Part shown: in pieces, positions 11,291 to 23,002 of the stretch
Layout: each line of letters starts with the position of its first letter
How positions within the stretch are numbered: position 1 is the stretch's first letter
Assembly: GCA_013398295.1 (NCBI GenBank)
Contig: VZSF01007302.1
Coordinates: 759,547-823,546 of the forward strand
Length of the DNA stretch: 64,000 nucleotides
From: Chionis minor
Lineage: Eukaryota > Chordata > Aves > Charadriiformes > Chionididae
Direction of reading: 5' to 3'
Translations under genes and position numbers: made by a program
The notes under the pieces: model-generated
Seen by the model: only the letters and a program-made list of their open reading frames with translations
What the model was told of the DNA's origin: nothing
The model's database searches: none

Positions 11291-12086
11291 CCTTCATCAG
11301 GTGTGAAACGCAGTGTCTCTCACAGGGCTACGCATAATTTTTTTCAGCTTTTGACTCTGTTATTTGTGTTCAGCAGTTGCTGGTATTATGTCCAGTAGTT
11401 TTTTTGTGGTCTGTTCCACTAAGCAAAGCTCAGGCCAGTGCCCAGCCTTCTACCTGCAGACCCTAACGGAAGCACCTGCAAGTTCAGGGGCTCAAATAAT
11501 TTTTTTCTACAGTGTTCTATGTCTCAAAGATCCAGAGAAACTGATAAGCCTTGTGGGAAGATTTTACTCCTCCTGAATTATCTCCAGTAACAGCAATACG
11601 ACTGTGTGGAAAATCAAGAGTGTATTTTGTTATTTAAATAGGAATTGGCATTGTTGTCAGGAAAGTAATTAACTCAAGTCCAGTAGTAAACAATAATATG
11701 CTTTGGCACATAGACTGAGAAAGAAACAAAATGCAGAATAAAATTACAGGCACAAAATACATGCTCTGACTGTCAAGTCAGTTTTCAAACACTGTTTTTC
11801 TCTTTTAAGATTTTTTCTGTTCAGATACAACATATGTTTAATGCAAGAATATGAATGAAAAGAATCCAGGTGATGTTTGTGCGTATCATTGTCAGCGAAA
11901 TAAATTCTTGCCTTCACTCTGTCACGCTTTTGCTTGCTTTTATGGACTCTGTAGGGCTTCCTCTCCAGACTAGCCTTGCTCTTACATCTCCTTTCTAAAT
12001 CATTTACTCTTGAGCAGTCACTTCTTGCAGAATCCAGTTGTTGTGGTTGAGACAGAAATAAGAGATTTTGATTTGTGATTGAGATC

Positions 12087-12117
12087 CTCTTTCTTTCCTT
12101 TTTTTTTTTTTTTCCTT
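12087..12117. repeat. Poly-T/pyrimidine tract
   Basis: Pure pyrimidine stretch with a 15-T run at 12099-12113. Confidence 0.9.
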
Positions 12118-13797
12118 TGGGAGGGGATTTTAGGAGGGGGTTGAGAAGAAGATGGAGCAACCAGAAGGCCCTCCCTTATTGTCCTTTCAGACACCTTTAA
12201 AGCTCCTTAAGAATAAGCACAAGCGCTCTACTTCCTTTAGTTTTGCCCTCAGATTTCTCAGTCCACCTCAAGCTTTTCCTCCTGCTGTGTGTTTGCAGTG
12301 GTTTTTGACTTCAGGTATGAATCGATCACCATCACCTCGTACCAAATTGTTGCTATTCTCTTTCTTTTAAATGCGATACCGGTGTACTGGTAACCACAAT
12401 TACCTGAAGCATCAGGAGGTCAGCAGTTTTCTTCTTGGTGTCATCTTATCGTCCCTTTTTCTAAGGGAAAATACCATAAATAACTGCATTTCTTTGGAGC
12501 ACATTTCTGTTTCAGAGAAATTAGTGTCCCCTCCCATCTCTGCAAGGCAGCTGTTTGAATACAACGCTCTGCACGCTGCAAAACGCTCTTTTCTTCCCCT
12601 AAAATGTGCAGCCAGCTTCTGAACTACTAAGGAATTCACCTGCTGACGGCAACACACTCGCCGGGTTTATTCTCAGCCCTGAGCAAACTGCAGAAGGTTT
12701 TGCGTCTGTCCTCAAAAAGCTTTTCCAACTGTAGTTTCTCAAAGGCTCGTTTTGTGGTTTTCAAAGGCTTGACGTCGCCTTCCTTTCCTTTTCTCCCGCA
12801 ATTTGCAGCCCACCGCACACTTCTGTTGAAAGCAAAGCGTGTGCCATCCCGCTCCTCGTGATACTTTCCAGACTGAAGAGGGTCACTTTGCCAATTTGAA
12901 GGCGATTGGTATTGCTTTGCAAAAACCCCGTGTCTGGGTTTTTTCCTCTAAGCTGGAGTGCATCATCATTAATGCATGCTTGAAATGTGTTGTGTTAGTG
13001 GGAATTAAAAGTAAAAAAGGCAGGAAGAGGAGGAAAAATCAGGAAGACGGCATGTGGCTGCACGCAGACGGTATTTATGTAAAGGTCTAGTTTCTGAAAA
13101 CCAGGTCATGAATGAAGTGGGAATTTCATATAAATCCCACCTGAAATGCTTCAGGTTTTTAGGTATTGCTTTTTTTCCCCTCTCCTTCCTTCTGTCTTGT
13201 GTCTTATGCTGAAGCTAGAGGGTAAAATCTTAACTAGAAATTTGCTAGGGATTCTCCATGATAAGTGCTGCAATGCTTATAATCTGCAAAAAGACAGTAA
13301 TTTACTGCTTTGACCCTAATTGATTAGCTGACTTCAAAACGCGCATCAAAATATTTCAGTGTGTTTGGTTTATTATAAAATGAGAGATCCAGATGAGTAA
13401 GTATTTGTTAAATGCTTATGCATTTATGAAAACACTAAGTATAACACAAAGGAATTTAGTTCCTCACTGCAGTCTTACTTTAAAACACTAGGGCGAGCTC
13501 ATGATTCATGGTTTCTTCTTTTCCAGATGCTTGTTTGGAGAGACAAGCATCCTCATGTTCTTCTAACCATAAATGCAAGAGAAATTTTAAACAAAATATT
13601 ACCTTTTACTCCATATTTTAGCAATTTTGGTTTGGCTAATTGAACTTGAAATGTAATTTAATACAAGACTTAAATAGTATTCTGAGTAATGAATTAGCAA
13701 AACTCTGTTTTTTATGGATCCTCACCCACTTCTTATCCAAAAACTGGAGGGTTTTGGCCAGTAAGAGTTCAGGTGTTTTGGAACCCATTTGATAAAG

Positions 13798-13840
13798 TCT
13801 TTTCTTTTTTTCTTTCTCTTTCTTTCTTTTTTTTTTTTTT
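13798..13840. repeat. (CTTT)n-rich pyrimidine tract
   Basis: Forty-three consecutive pyrimidines, with CTTT units grading into a T run. Confidence 0.9.
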
Positions 13841-16315
13841 AACCCCTCTGAGAACAACACAGGATTTTTAGTGTAATGTTAGAATTTTTATAATGCATTT
13901 TTTGAATATTTTCACTGTCGTAGTGGTCCCAACTATTCTAAATTTCCATTGTGGTATTCGGGAGCATTTGGGTAAATGAACCACAAGCAGTAGTAGCATT
14001 TCCGTTCCTTGATTGGATGAGCAGTTCCGGCATGAATAACATACTTGTGTGTGTACAGATATAGTCTTTGGAGCCTCAAATATGCACCCATGAGATCTTG
14101 AAACTAATTTCTTATAAGTATTTCTACTAAAAAAGGAATGCTTGGCTATTTGCTGAGAGCCAACGTACGAGGATGTCTGTCCCAAGCTCCTGCAGGAATT
14201 CAAGCCTGGTTGCATTTCTTACACTGTAATTTGAATCAATTCCAGTCCAGCAGCTTAGAAACTTGGTTGGGTTTTGTACCCAGGCTTTGTGAAAAATTAA
14301 TTTTATTGAGACCTGCAGAAACTACACAGTAATTGAAAATGGTTAACATTTGGATCGAAAATTAACCCTGAATTTAGTCATAAGTTTGCAGGCATTTACT
14401 TAGTCACGTGTGTGCATTTGTTAAGAACGACCCTATGGTTTCTCTGGTTTCTGTCCTGGCATTTTTCAGTCCTTGGCGTTGCTACCATCAAATACGAGGC
14501 AACTGTAGTGTATATTTGCACCATGGCCTTGGATTATGGCAAGCTCCCAAACGGTCTTTGACTCAGAATTGAATTAACTGATCCATACCCTACTGCAGGT
14601 TTGGAGTCCAGCTTTTGGAGGTAATTCCATAATTTGCAGTACCAACAGCATAAAAGCATGATTTTTTTTTAGACTAGATCTATCTGGGCCATACTGAATA
14701 TTTCAAAAGAAGGTACAAGAAAATCTGGCAAAACCTTACTTCTGTTCTTAAATATACTTTTAATGGCACCCAGCAAACTTCCCTTTGACTGGATTCTCTC
14801 TTATATTAGCAACAGTTATGATGATGGGGAAATCTGTCCATGCCTAAGAGAGTTTAAAAACAAAGATTCATGGAAATTGGGCAAGGAGGGAGTTTAGTGA
14901 AGTCCAGGAGTGGCAAGTGTTTTGAGTCAGAGAAGAATTAAATTACAGCTCGTCTACATCTCACGTGCATCAGCCTGGGTCACACGGGTTTTGCCGCACA
15001 TGTGAGCCTCAAGAAGAGGTGATTAGTTTGGATGTTACCATTTTGCCAATTACTTCCCCCGTGTTTTGAATCGGGCTCAGGGAAAAAGCCTAGTGGCTTT
15101 CACTGATGGAGGCTTCGCAGAACTGGGCTGTAAGTGCAGGAGGTTAGAGCATAATACTGCCTACTTGCTTCCAAAGAGGTGTCTGTAGTCTTTTTATTTT
15201 CTCCTATTGTGTGTGGATGTTCTCAAAGTTTAATCCTTTATTTATTAAGACCTAAGCCCTCCTTATGTTTATGCATGAGCAATTATCTATTTACTCCAGC
15301 ATGGATAAGAGGCTATAAGGTTACAGTTGTTGCTAACATATCTTTGAATGTCAGTTCTTTTGATTGCTCTGTTTTTTGGGACATTTGTTTCCCTCTAACA
15401 ATGCGGTTCCTTTTTTGAACAACTGTTCTCATTAGTGTTATGTCGTTTAACAATAATGTCTAATTGTTAGAGCCTCTGCTTCCCACAGCATTCATCCAGA
15501 TGTGTGGGGAGGTTTCGTTTGTGTTACAGGATTATTTAGTGAAAAACCTTCATAGAAGTGGCATTGGATTGGAAAGTGGAGTAGGAGTTAAATAATTGAT
15601 TACAACAAGAAGATTCATTTGAAATTAGGCACAGTGAAATTCAGGAGAACATGGGGGAAGTAAATATGATTTCTAATTGAGGTTCTGTTGAAAAAGTAAG
15701 GCCAGCTCTTTGCACTTCAGACAGTCTGTAATTTACTGTTAATCTACAATTAATTAAAACTTTTCAATGTTAAGAGTGTTTATCTCCTATAAGATCAAAC
15801 TTGTATTTTGACTCAGTTTTGTTCTTTCCTACGGTAACAGACAGTCCCTGAGCCTTGAATCTCTCAAGATGCAGAGGTATTTAAAATTTGGGTTTAAAAT
15901 GTTTTGTGCCTGAGGGCTGTTCCTACTTTACATGTTCATCTTAATTTGAATGAAGACCTTGAGGTCTGTCTAACCATCAAAGGTACTGGAATTTGCTGTT
16001 CTGGAGAAACATTACAATTTTTCACTGGGGGAAGGGAAAGGTAAAATTCCAATGGAAATTGTCTTCTGCCTTTCCAGCAGCCCTAGCAAGCATTTATCAT
16101 TCTGTTTCCATTCTTACTGAAGGCATGCCTTCAATATTAGAAGCTTGTTATAAATTACAAAGGTCCATAAGGTAGCTTTGAAACATTTGTGGCTCTGCAA
16201 TACTCCTGTGCTCTCTTTAGGATCATCACTCAAACTTTAAAAATATCTACGGTCTTATGTTCATGTTTTTTGATAGAAGCTAATTATAGATACTAAAACT
16301 AGCTGAAGTGGAGGA

Positions 16316-16341
16316 TTTTTTTTTTAATTTTTTTTTTTTTC
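16316..16341. repeat. Poly-T tract
   Basis: Two T runs separated by AA. The overlapping open frames on both strands at 16280-16740 are driven by this tract and match no protein. Confidence 0.9.
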
Positions 16342-17022
16342 GTGGAGGCACAAAGCCAAGCTCATCATTACAAGGTTGCACAGTTTGTTGCCTGCGTGGG
16401 CCTGGGGAGCAGATGGAGGGAGGTAGAGGGACTCTCTCGAGTAGAACTGGCTGGGAAACCGTACATCTGCTTTGTGAAAAACAGGGACGTTTTGAAATAT
16501 GCAACGAAGCTAGTGTGGAGCTGGGCATGGTGCTTCCATGAGAGACTGGGAGAGAAGGCAGCCTTCCTGCAACAGCAGGCTTCACTGTTGAAGACAAGCT
16601 CTGACTGACGGCAGATGCTGTATTCGCAGTGAGATTTGAGCCCAGGTGTTGTCCTCTCTGAGTGATATAACACGGGGCGGGGGGGAATAAAGAGAATGTG
16701 TTTGCGTGCGTAATTTCTTTTAAAGCTTTTTTTAGTCATTCATCCTCATTTTCTAGGAATTTAAGAGGACAATGCCTTTAAGCCTAAAATGTCACTGGAG
16801 AGCTGCTCTGCCCAGGTTTTTAGTAATTTCTGATTCAGCACTTGCTTCACCTCAGTTACACCCACGTGATGCTGAAGGAACTTCTGTGATGCCAGCACTA
16901 CAGACCCTGTTCACATGGTTTCAGCTTGACTGGAGGAAGTGATCTTGCTTGAGACAGTCTTGCTTCTACTTGACAAGGTTGTTAGAAATACAAAATTACA
17001 GAATTGGGTCTCTGCTTGTTAG

Positions 17023-17400
17023 GGTTATAGAACCATTGAGATTGGAAGGGATCTCTGGAGGTCGCTAGTCCAAACTCTGCCCCAAGCAGGATTCACTTCA
17101 AAGTCAGACCTTGTGGCTTGAAGTTTCCATCGGCTGGGTGCTGAAAATCCACAAGGACAGAGATTCCACAAGCACTCCAGGCACCTGTCCCAGTACTGCG
17201 CCAGTGTCATATTGAAAAAAGCTCTTCATCTTCCCAAAATTCCCCTTGCTGCAGTTTATGTCCTTTGCCTCTTGTCCTTTCAGTGTGCACCTCTCAGGAC
17301 AGTCTGAGTTTGTCTTCCCTACAACCTTCCACTAGATAGTTAAAGGCATAAATGTGATTCCTTGCAATAACCTTTCTTACTTGGCGCAACTGGAACAGAA
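17023..17400 (-). mobile_element. Old CR1 LINE 3' end
   Basis: The plus-strand start TTATAGAACCATTGAGATTGGAAGGGATCTCTGG is a diverged version of the CR1 3' end. It is followed by the CR1 untranslated blocks 'ccccttgctgcagtttatg', 'tgcctcttgtccttt', and at 17310-17350 'gtcttccctacaaccttccactagatagttaaaggc'. Beyond 17350 similarity fades toward a weak match at the 'ttctccaggctgaaca' block. No coding capacity remains. Confidence 0.85.
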
Positions 17401-17995
17401 AAGGAGGATGAATACAGCCCAAGGAAAACTCATTTTAAAATGACCATATATTCATGGACATTTTTGACTGCTGACCCTTCTCACTCTGTAGAATAGACTT
17501 CATCAGCATGCCCGCATCCCCCAGGCTAATTCCTCTAAGAAGCACATAGAAGAGAGTGGAATTTTCCTGCCTTTTATTTTAAATGTTCTAAATTAGATAA
17601 TTACTTAGAGCCCTGACAGATTTACAAGAGTAATTGCCTGCTTTTATGATGCAGCACTACTGAAAACAAAGATTACTTGATCTAAATCATGTCTTGAAAA
17701 GGAAAGTCTTGTTGAATGTATTTGAACAAAACAGCTGAGAATTAAACTATCTAAAGTCCAGCCGGTCACTGGGAAAGAGCCAATTCAGCATCTGACCAAG
17801 CCAGGTCCTGGGAAGCTGCACAGAGGAACTGGAGATGGATGAAGCATGAGACCCCTTGGTACCTAGAGAAGGAAATGGGGGAAGCAAAGGACTACTGGGG
17901 GGACACAAGTAAGGGGGTCCAGAAGAATTACTAAGAGGCTTTGATGAATCTGTCATGCCAGTCAGCAAGATGAGTTTAAATCAGATTCTTTTTCT

Positions 17996-18022
17996 TTCTT
18001 TTTTTTTTTTCTTCCATTTCCA
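17996..18022. repeat. Poly-T/pyrimidine tract
   Basis: TTCTTTTTC units leading into a run of T. Confidence 0.85.
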
Positions 18023-18174
18023 GTCATTAAAAACAGTTCTACTTTTTCTAGCAATATGAGCCCTGAGGTGAATTGATCTGCTGTAGCTACTGCAAGGTAC
18101 TCTGTCCTCTCTCATGCTGACTGGTGTCACTTTTGGGCTATTGAAGTCCTAGGGTACTCTAGAAGAAGCACCTT

Positions 18175-18217
18175 AAAAAAAACAAAAAAAACAAACAAAC
18201 AAAAAAAACCCCCAAAA
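18175..18217. repeat. A-rich (CAAA)n microsatellite
   Basis: A runs interrupted by C, including AACAAACAAACAAA, followed by CCCCC. Confidence 0.9.
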
Positions 18218-18360
18218 TTGTAGGAAATGTGTGTCTTGCCATTGTCACACTCTGCTCAAGCATTTTTCTGGCTCTCCTCCCCACCATACAATGTCATAAT
18301 GCCAGTTGTAAATCAAACAGCAGGTTTTTGGCCTACCTCTCCTTTCCTGGGAACCCAGGA

Positions 18361-18426
18361 ATACCAGGCCAGATGATGATACCAAGCCAGAATAAGGATA
18401 CCAAGCAATGATACCAAGCCAGAATA
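18361..18426. repeat. Minisatellite of ATACCAAGCCAG units
   Basis: Four copies of ATACCA(A/G)GCCAG or its truncation begin at 18361, 18379, 18398 and 18411. The 19-mer ATGATACCAAGCCAGAATA occurs twice without mismatch (18376-18394 and 18408-18426), 32 bp apart, which points to a recent duplication. Confidence 0.85.
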
Positions 18427-21400
18427 GCACCCAGCTAAATTTCTTACTGTCTCCAGTACTACTATCACACACATTGAAATGGATTCTGGAGACAGGCAAT
18501 TTTAGCTTTGAGTCAGTGTCATTATAATTTTACTACATTTAATCACTTCAGCAGCACTTTTTCATGTTGTTTGCAGAGTGGAGATGCTGGGAGAGCTAAT
18601 AATGGGGTGTTCTGCATATCCACTAAATCTGCACCAAACCCAAGCTGCCTTCAAAATAAGAGAGCTTTTATACTAAGAGCTTCTACCCTGAAAGCAAATG
18701 CTGCAGTTTTTCTGCAAAGTGAAGCCAGTGGACTGAAGGCACAACAATATATCAGGTAACTTAAGGAGCTCAATGGATTTCTTCTTGCAACAGGGATCAT
18801 CTGACTTTGAACTAGGTGCTGAACTTCTGGGTGGCTGAGTGGCTTGCCTTGCCCAGCGCATGAGGCAAATGGCATTTAGAGCATGATTTGTGCCATCTGT
18901 TTCAGAGAAGTATCTCAAATAGGTGCAATAAGTCACCTCCTGGAGATGCTTGTCTCTCCACTTACTGACAATGGGACTCTAGAAGAATAGCTGGGACGCA
19001 ATAGCCAGGTTCACCATACCAACTGAGCAGCTGGAACTTACCTTCCACCTTAAGATGAGTGAAATTCAATGAAATTACTCCTTCTTGAGTCTCATTTTAG
19101 TTTACTTAGCAAACTTTGGTCAGACCACATGATTAAATAATTAAACAAACAAGCTGTTCCATGGACGGTTAAAGGAAGAACGTAAGCTTGTTGCAGAAGT
19201 AAGAGTAACAGCTGGTCTCCTGTCTTACTCAAAGAAGAGATTGTCTTTATGTTGAAGTAGTGACTAGTAGCACTTACAGTGACAAAACTCTCAGAGATAC
19301 AAAACTCTATGGTATCTGTTGAACCATATTTCTTACTGTTTATCAGTGAATTCAAAGTGACAGCCTCCTGTAAAAGAGAATTATGTTAGGTAGGTTTTTA
19401 GGTGTTTTTTTTCTTCCTGCTGTGGCTGTCTAATAGAGGTGGGTTTCTTCTGGTCTAACAACTCCCGCAAGTTTCGAAAGACTGTGAAAGCAAGAGAACC
19501 TGAGCTTTGTTCAGTCATGGCTCTAGAAGATGAGGACAGTTGAGGAACATTGGCAGAGCCCTCTCTTTGTGTGGAAAGGCCAGGAGACAAGCAGAGGTTA
19601 ACGGCTTTGATTTAACCATTCCGATTTACAAATTCATATGTCGTCTTGCTATTGTTTTGAGACAGGGTGCTGATGTGCCTAAAGATGAAGGTACTGACAT
19701 TTCTGCTTGCTTAATACTGCTTACTGTTGCCGTTCCCCTACTGAACCAGTGTTTTTTTGGTACCAGCCCTCCCACTGCAAATTGCTATGGCAATAGCAAT
19801 CAAGCACGGAAACAATCCATCCCAAACATCTAAAGGTTTTTTTACCCACATTAATTCAACAGCATACTTTCTCATGAATATTTTTGGGGGTATCAGTCTC
19901 AGAACAGAATGAACTGGAAAAAAATTGCATTCGGTATGAAAAAGATGGATGACAACATGACAGATACTAGATGCCCGGTTTTCCTGAGGGGACTGACTTG
20001 CAGAAAGTAGGTATTCTACATCTTTCGGAAACCATAGATCCTTCCAGTGACAACAAGCCACTAGGTCCCTGATGGGCTAATTTACTTTCTTGGAAAACAG
20101 ATCACTACAAACTCCGCTGTACTAATCTAGGACATGTCTACGTTCTTGACTATCTTGGCTCCCTGCTTTCTAGGGTCTGTGACTTGCCATGTTAGTTAAT
20201 TCCCAGGCCCTTGGTAGGAGTAAAAAATCAGCTCCTTCTGGAGTGAAGCTTGGGTTTGGTTCCTTCTGTGATTTCCATGATCAGCAGAGACAGGCCTGAG
20301 CTCCTTCTGTCCTCCAGTGCTGCCCCAGCAATCTCTGCGTTCTCAACCTTGCATCATGTGTCCTCCAATTTACATTTTAAAAACATCTGGTTGGCTGCTG
20401 TGTAGTCTGTTACCATCAATATTTTGAGTGGTGAAAAGTCATTTGCTAAAATAGGAATTGTCTAACAGCCCCAGTAGTGCCACAGCATTTGAGTTAAATT
20501 CTCCTGAAGTCAGCCTAGGTGGTTGGCTTCAGCAGGAGGTTCTCTGAGACCCTGGGCTTGCTCCCTGGTGAATGTATATTTAGCTATTTAGAAATAGCAA
20601 CAAAGGAAAAAAAACAATAAAAACCCACCCAAATTGACATGTTTTGGTGCAGTCAAACTTCTAAAAGTGCAAATGTTTGAGCAGAAGACTTGCTTTGTAT
20701 AAATTCTGTGCTATTGCTAACATTACTGTCCTTCAAAATATGCTCCTATATTTTAGATGTTCTTCCTCAGCGCTACTTTAAGTCCTTTAAATCACCCCAT
20801 GTTGTCTGAATGTCACTACTGAATCACAGAATGAGGCTTCTTTTTCCTTAAGTCATTTTAACAGAGGTATACTTAAAATGCTTTAAGTGTAGACATTCTG
20901 TGTGAAAATAAACAGAACTGAATTAAGTGTGATAAGCACCTTCTCTCCAATTAAATCCACTATGTAATTTGTCACCGTTTTATTAACAAACTTGTATCTC
21001 AACAAGTGATTTTTCATATCATCTTTTAATTAAAACTGATTTGTGTCTCCGTGGAAACTCTTAAGATGAACTACCATTATCATACATCCATAATCAATCA
21101 CTTGTAGCATGTGAACAGACCAGTGTCTGCAGATGTTTTTTTCAGCTATTTATTAAGAAACATTTGTTAAATTTGCCTATTTATAAGTGATTCTCTGTTT
21201 TGACAATGCGTGAATCTAAACTCTTGTAGTTTACTACCCAATCAGTAGAGCAAGGGTGGTGGTCTGGAAAGTGAATTTACACCACACTTAAACACAGTTT
21301 GGAACAAAGAACAGAATGATTTTGTGATTTGACTTTACAGGGCCTTTTCTGCTATGAAAATATCTTCTGGGAGAAAAGGAGGAAGCTTTCCATGATGCTT

Positions 21401-22250
21401 TGCAGATGGGTAAAGCGGAAGAAGCGGCTATTTCTGAGGTGCAATATAAAAGGAGATGACCCCTCCATCCAAAATTGGATACGCTCATCAAGGAGTGTCG
21501 TAAATCTAAATGGCAACTTCAGCCGCATGCCACTGGGCTTGTAATACAGCTCCATCCATCAGAAAAGAAAGACTTTTAACGAGGGGATTACTACAAAAGA
21601 ACATTTATATAAGCCTGAGTTCAAGAACTTTCACGCTAGTGCGTCCTGAGAGAGCGCTGTTTCATCTGACTTGGGTTGCTGGTAGTACCTGCTGGTCCAC
21701 TGAAAGAACAACGTCCTGTTGCTAGTTACTGTTTTGAACAACAATGGTTGCTACATCCAGCAATAGAAATTAATCAAATATAAATTAATTACATATTCAT
21801 GGCAGCGGATATCCCACCTGTTCTGCCTCTAGCATTACTGGACCTGGGGGAAGTGTTTGGAGATGCCAGTCTGTTCATTGACCATTGTTCTGGCTTTCTC
21901 ACCTCCTTTGAAAGATGCCGACAGATAACAACTTCTTATGAATTGTTCCCTTGGCTTCTCACCTCTGAACTACTCACAGGTAGGTTGGCTTGGATGCTTG
22001 TGGCCTGCAGGCAGTTGCATCATCTAGATACATGATAGCTGTCATAGCCATGGGCCGGTGCAAGCCTGGGACTTCCCAGTCTCACCTGTCCCTAACTGCA
22101 TTTCCTCAGTGTAACTGGCGGGCTTTAATCTGCACTTTCCTTCTTTTACATGGTTGACTGATGCAAAAAGGAGAGGTAAAACTACCCAGTAGCTGATTCT
22201 GGGATGAAGACAGTAGAGAGGTGTAAAAAGCTGTGACAGAAAGTGTGGGC

Positions 22251-22263
22251 TTTTTTTTTTTTT
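22251..22263. repeat. Poly-T run
   Basis: Thirteen consecutive T residues. Confidence 0.9.
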
Positions 22264-22748
22264 AAATTTGTGTTTCCTACGTCGCATCAGATGTTAGCTG
22301 AGATTGCCCTCTGAGGCATGAAAATATTTTGTCATAGCAGCAACCAGGTGAAAGGTTTAGCCATGGGATCTTAAAGTGTTTCAAAATTCTGATCCTCTGT
22401 CCTTCTCTAAATTACCTTATCTCACCACTGCTAGGCTCTCAGTAAGATGCTTATTTATACTTTGTAGACAAGATGGAGCCAGGTACCCTCTTCTCTTTCA
22501 TTATACTACAGGAGTATGATATTTCTGGCTCAACCTCATTTTTTGATGCTTTTTGTATTGCAGTGGCATTGACTGAATTTCTTCTCATTGCTTTTTTCAT
22601 CACCACAATAAATTGACAGTAATTGGAGGGTGGATAAATGAGTATGATTCTAGGAGAAGAGCTCATCTGACCATACATGCCAGAGACTGTCCAGTGTTTT
22701 GAGATAATTATGCTTCTTTTAGTGATGAAGTAGCTATTTGTGGTTCAA

Positions 22749-23002
22749 GGCTGTGCCAGGAGAGGTTTAGGCTGGACATTGGGAAGCATGTCTTTACCAA
22801 GAGAGTAGTCCAACACTGGAACAGGCTTCCTAGAGAGGTGGTTGATGCCCCAACCCTGTCAGTGTTTAAGACGCAGTTGGACAATGCCCTTAATAACAGG
22901 CTTTAACTTGGTCAGCCTTCAATTGGTTGGGCACTCAGACTAGATGATCCTTGTAGGACCCTTCCAACTGACATAATCTACTCCATTGCATTCCATTCTA
23001 TA
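22749..23002 (+). mobile_element. CR1 LINE 3' end (ATTCT-tailed subfamily)
   Basis: The sequence carries the CR1 blocks 'aggctggacattgggaag', 'aacaggcttcctagagaggtggttgatgcccca', 'cagtgtttaagacgcagttggacaatgccc' and 'actagatgatccttgtaggacccttccaact'. It ends in the degraded tail 'ctccattgcattccattctata'. The TTCCA/ATTCT tail and the 'aataacaggctttaacttggtcagcc' block mark a different subfamily from the copies at 6805 and 46087. It is 5'-truncated and lies in plus orientation. Confidence 0.9.

Larger units (their letters stand above)
11291..17022. other. Unique sequence with pyrimidine tracts, no gene seen
   Basis: The longest frame is 138 codons on the minus strand (11744-12160). It is Lys/Arg-rich only because it begins in the complement of a poly-T run, and it matches nothing I know. 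A moderately CpG-rich stretch at 12640-12870 includes TGACGTCG at 12770, one base away from a cAMP-response element. The part 13260-13440 is AT-rich, with a small inverted repeat TAAATGC/GCATTTA. No CR1 tail was found. Confidence 0.5.
17401..22748. other. Unique sequence, no gene seen
   Basis: It contains simple repeats at 17996-18022 and 18175-18217 and a minisatellite at 18361-18426. The stretch 20940-21240 is strikingly AT-rich with several homeodomain-type TAAT/ATTA cores and little sign of repeat origin. Frames do not exceed 107 codons and none is recognisable. Confidence 0.5.

Noticed and set aside
11744..12160. 138-codon Lys/Arg-rich minus-strand frame
   Set aside because: The basic N-terminal part is a translated poly-T complement. 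No family resemblance is recognised for the remainder. The poly-A on the minus strand lies at the 5' side, so it is not a processed-gene tail.
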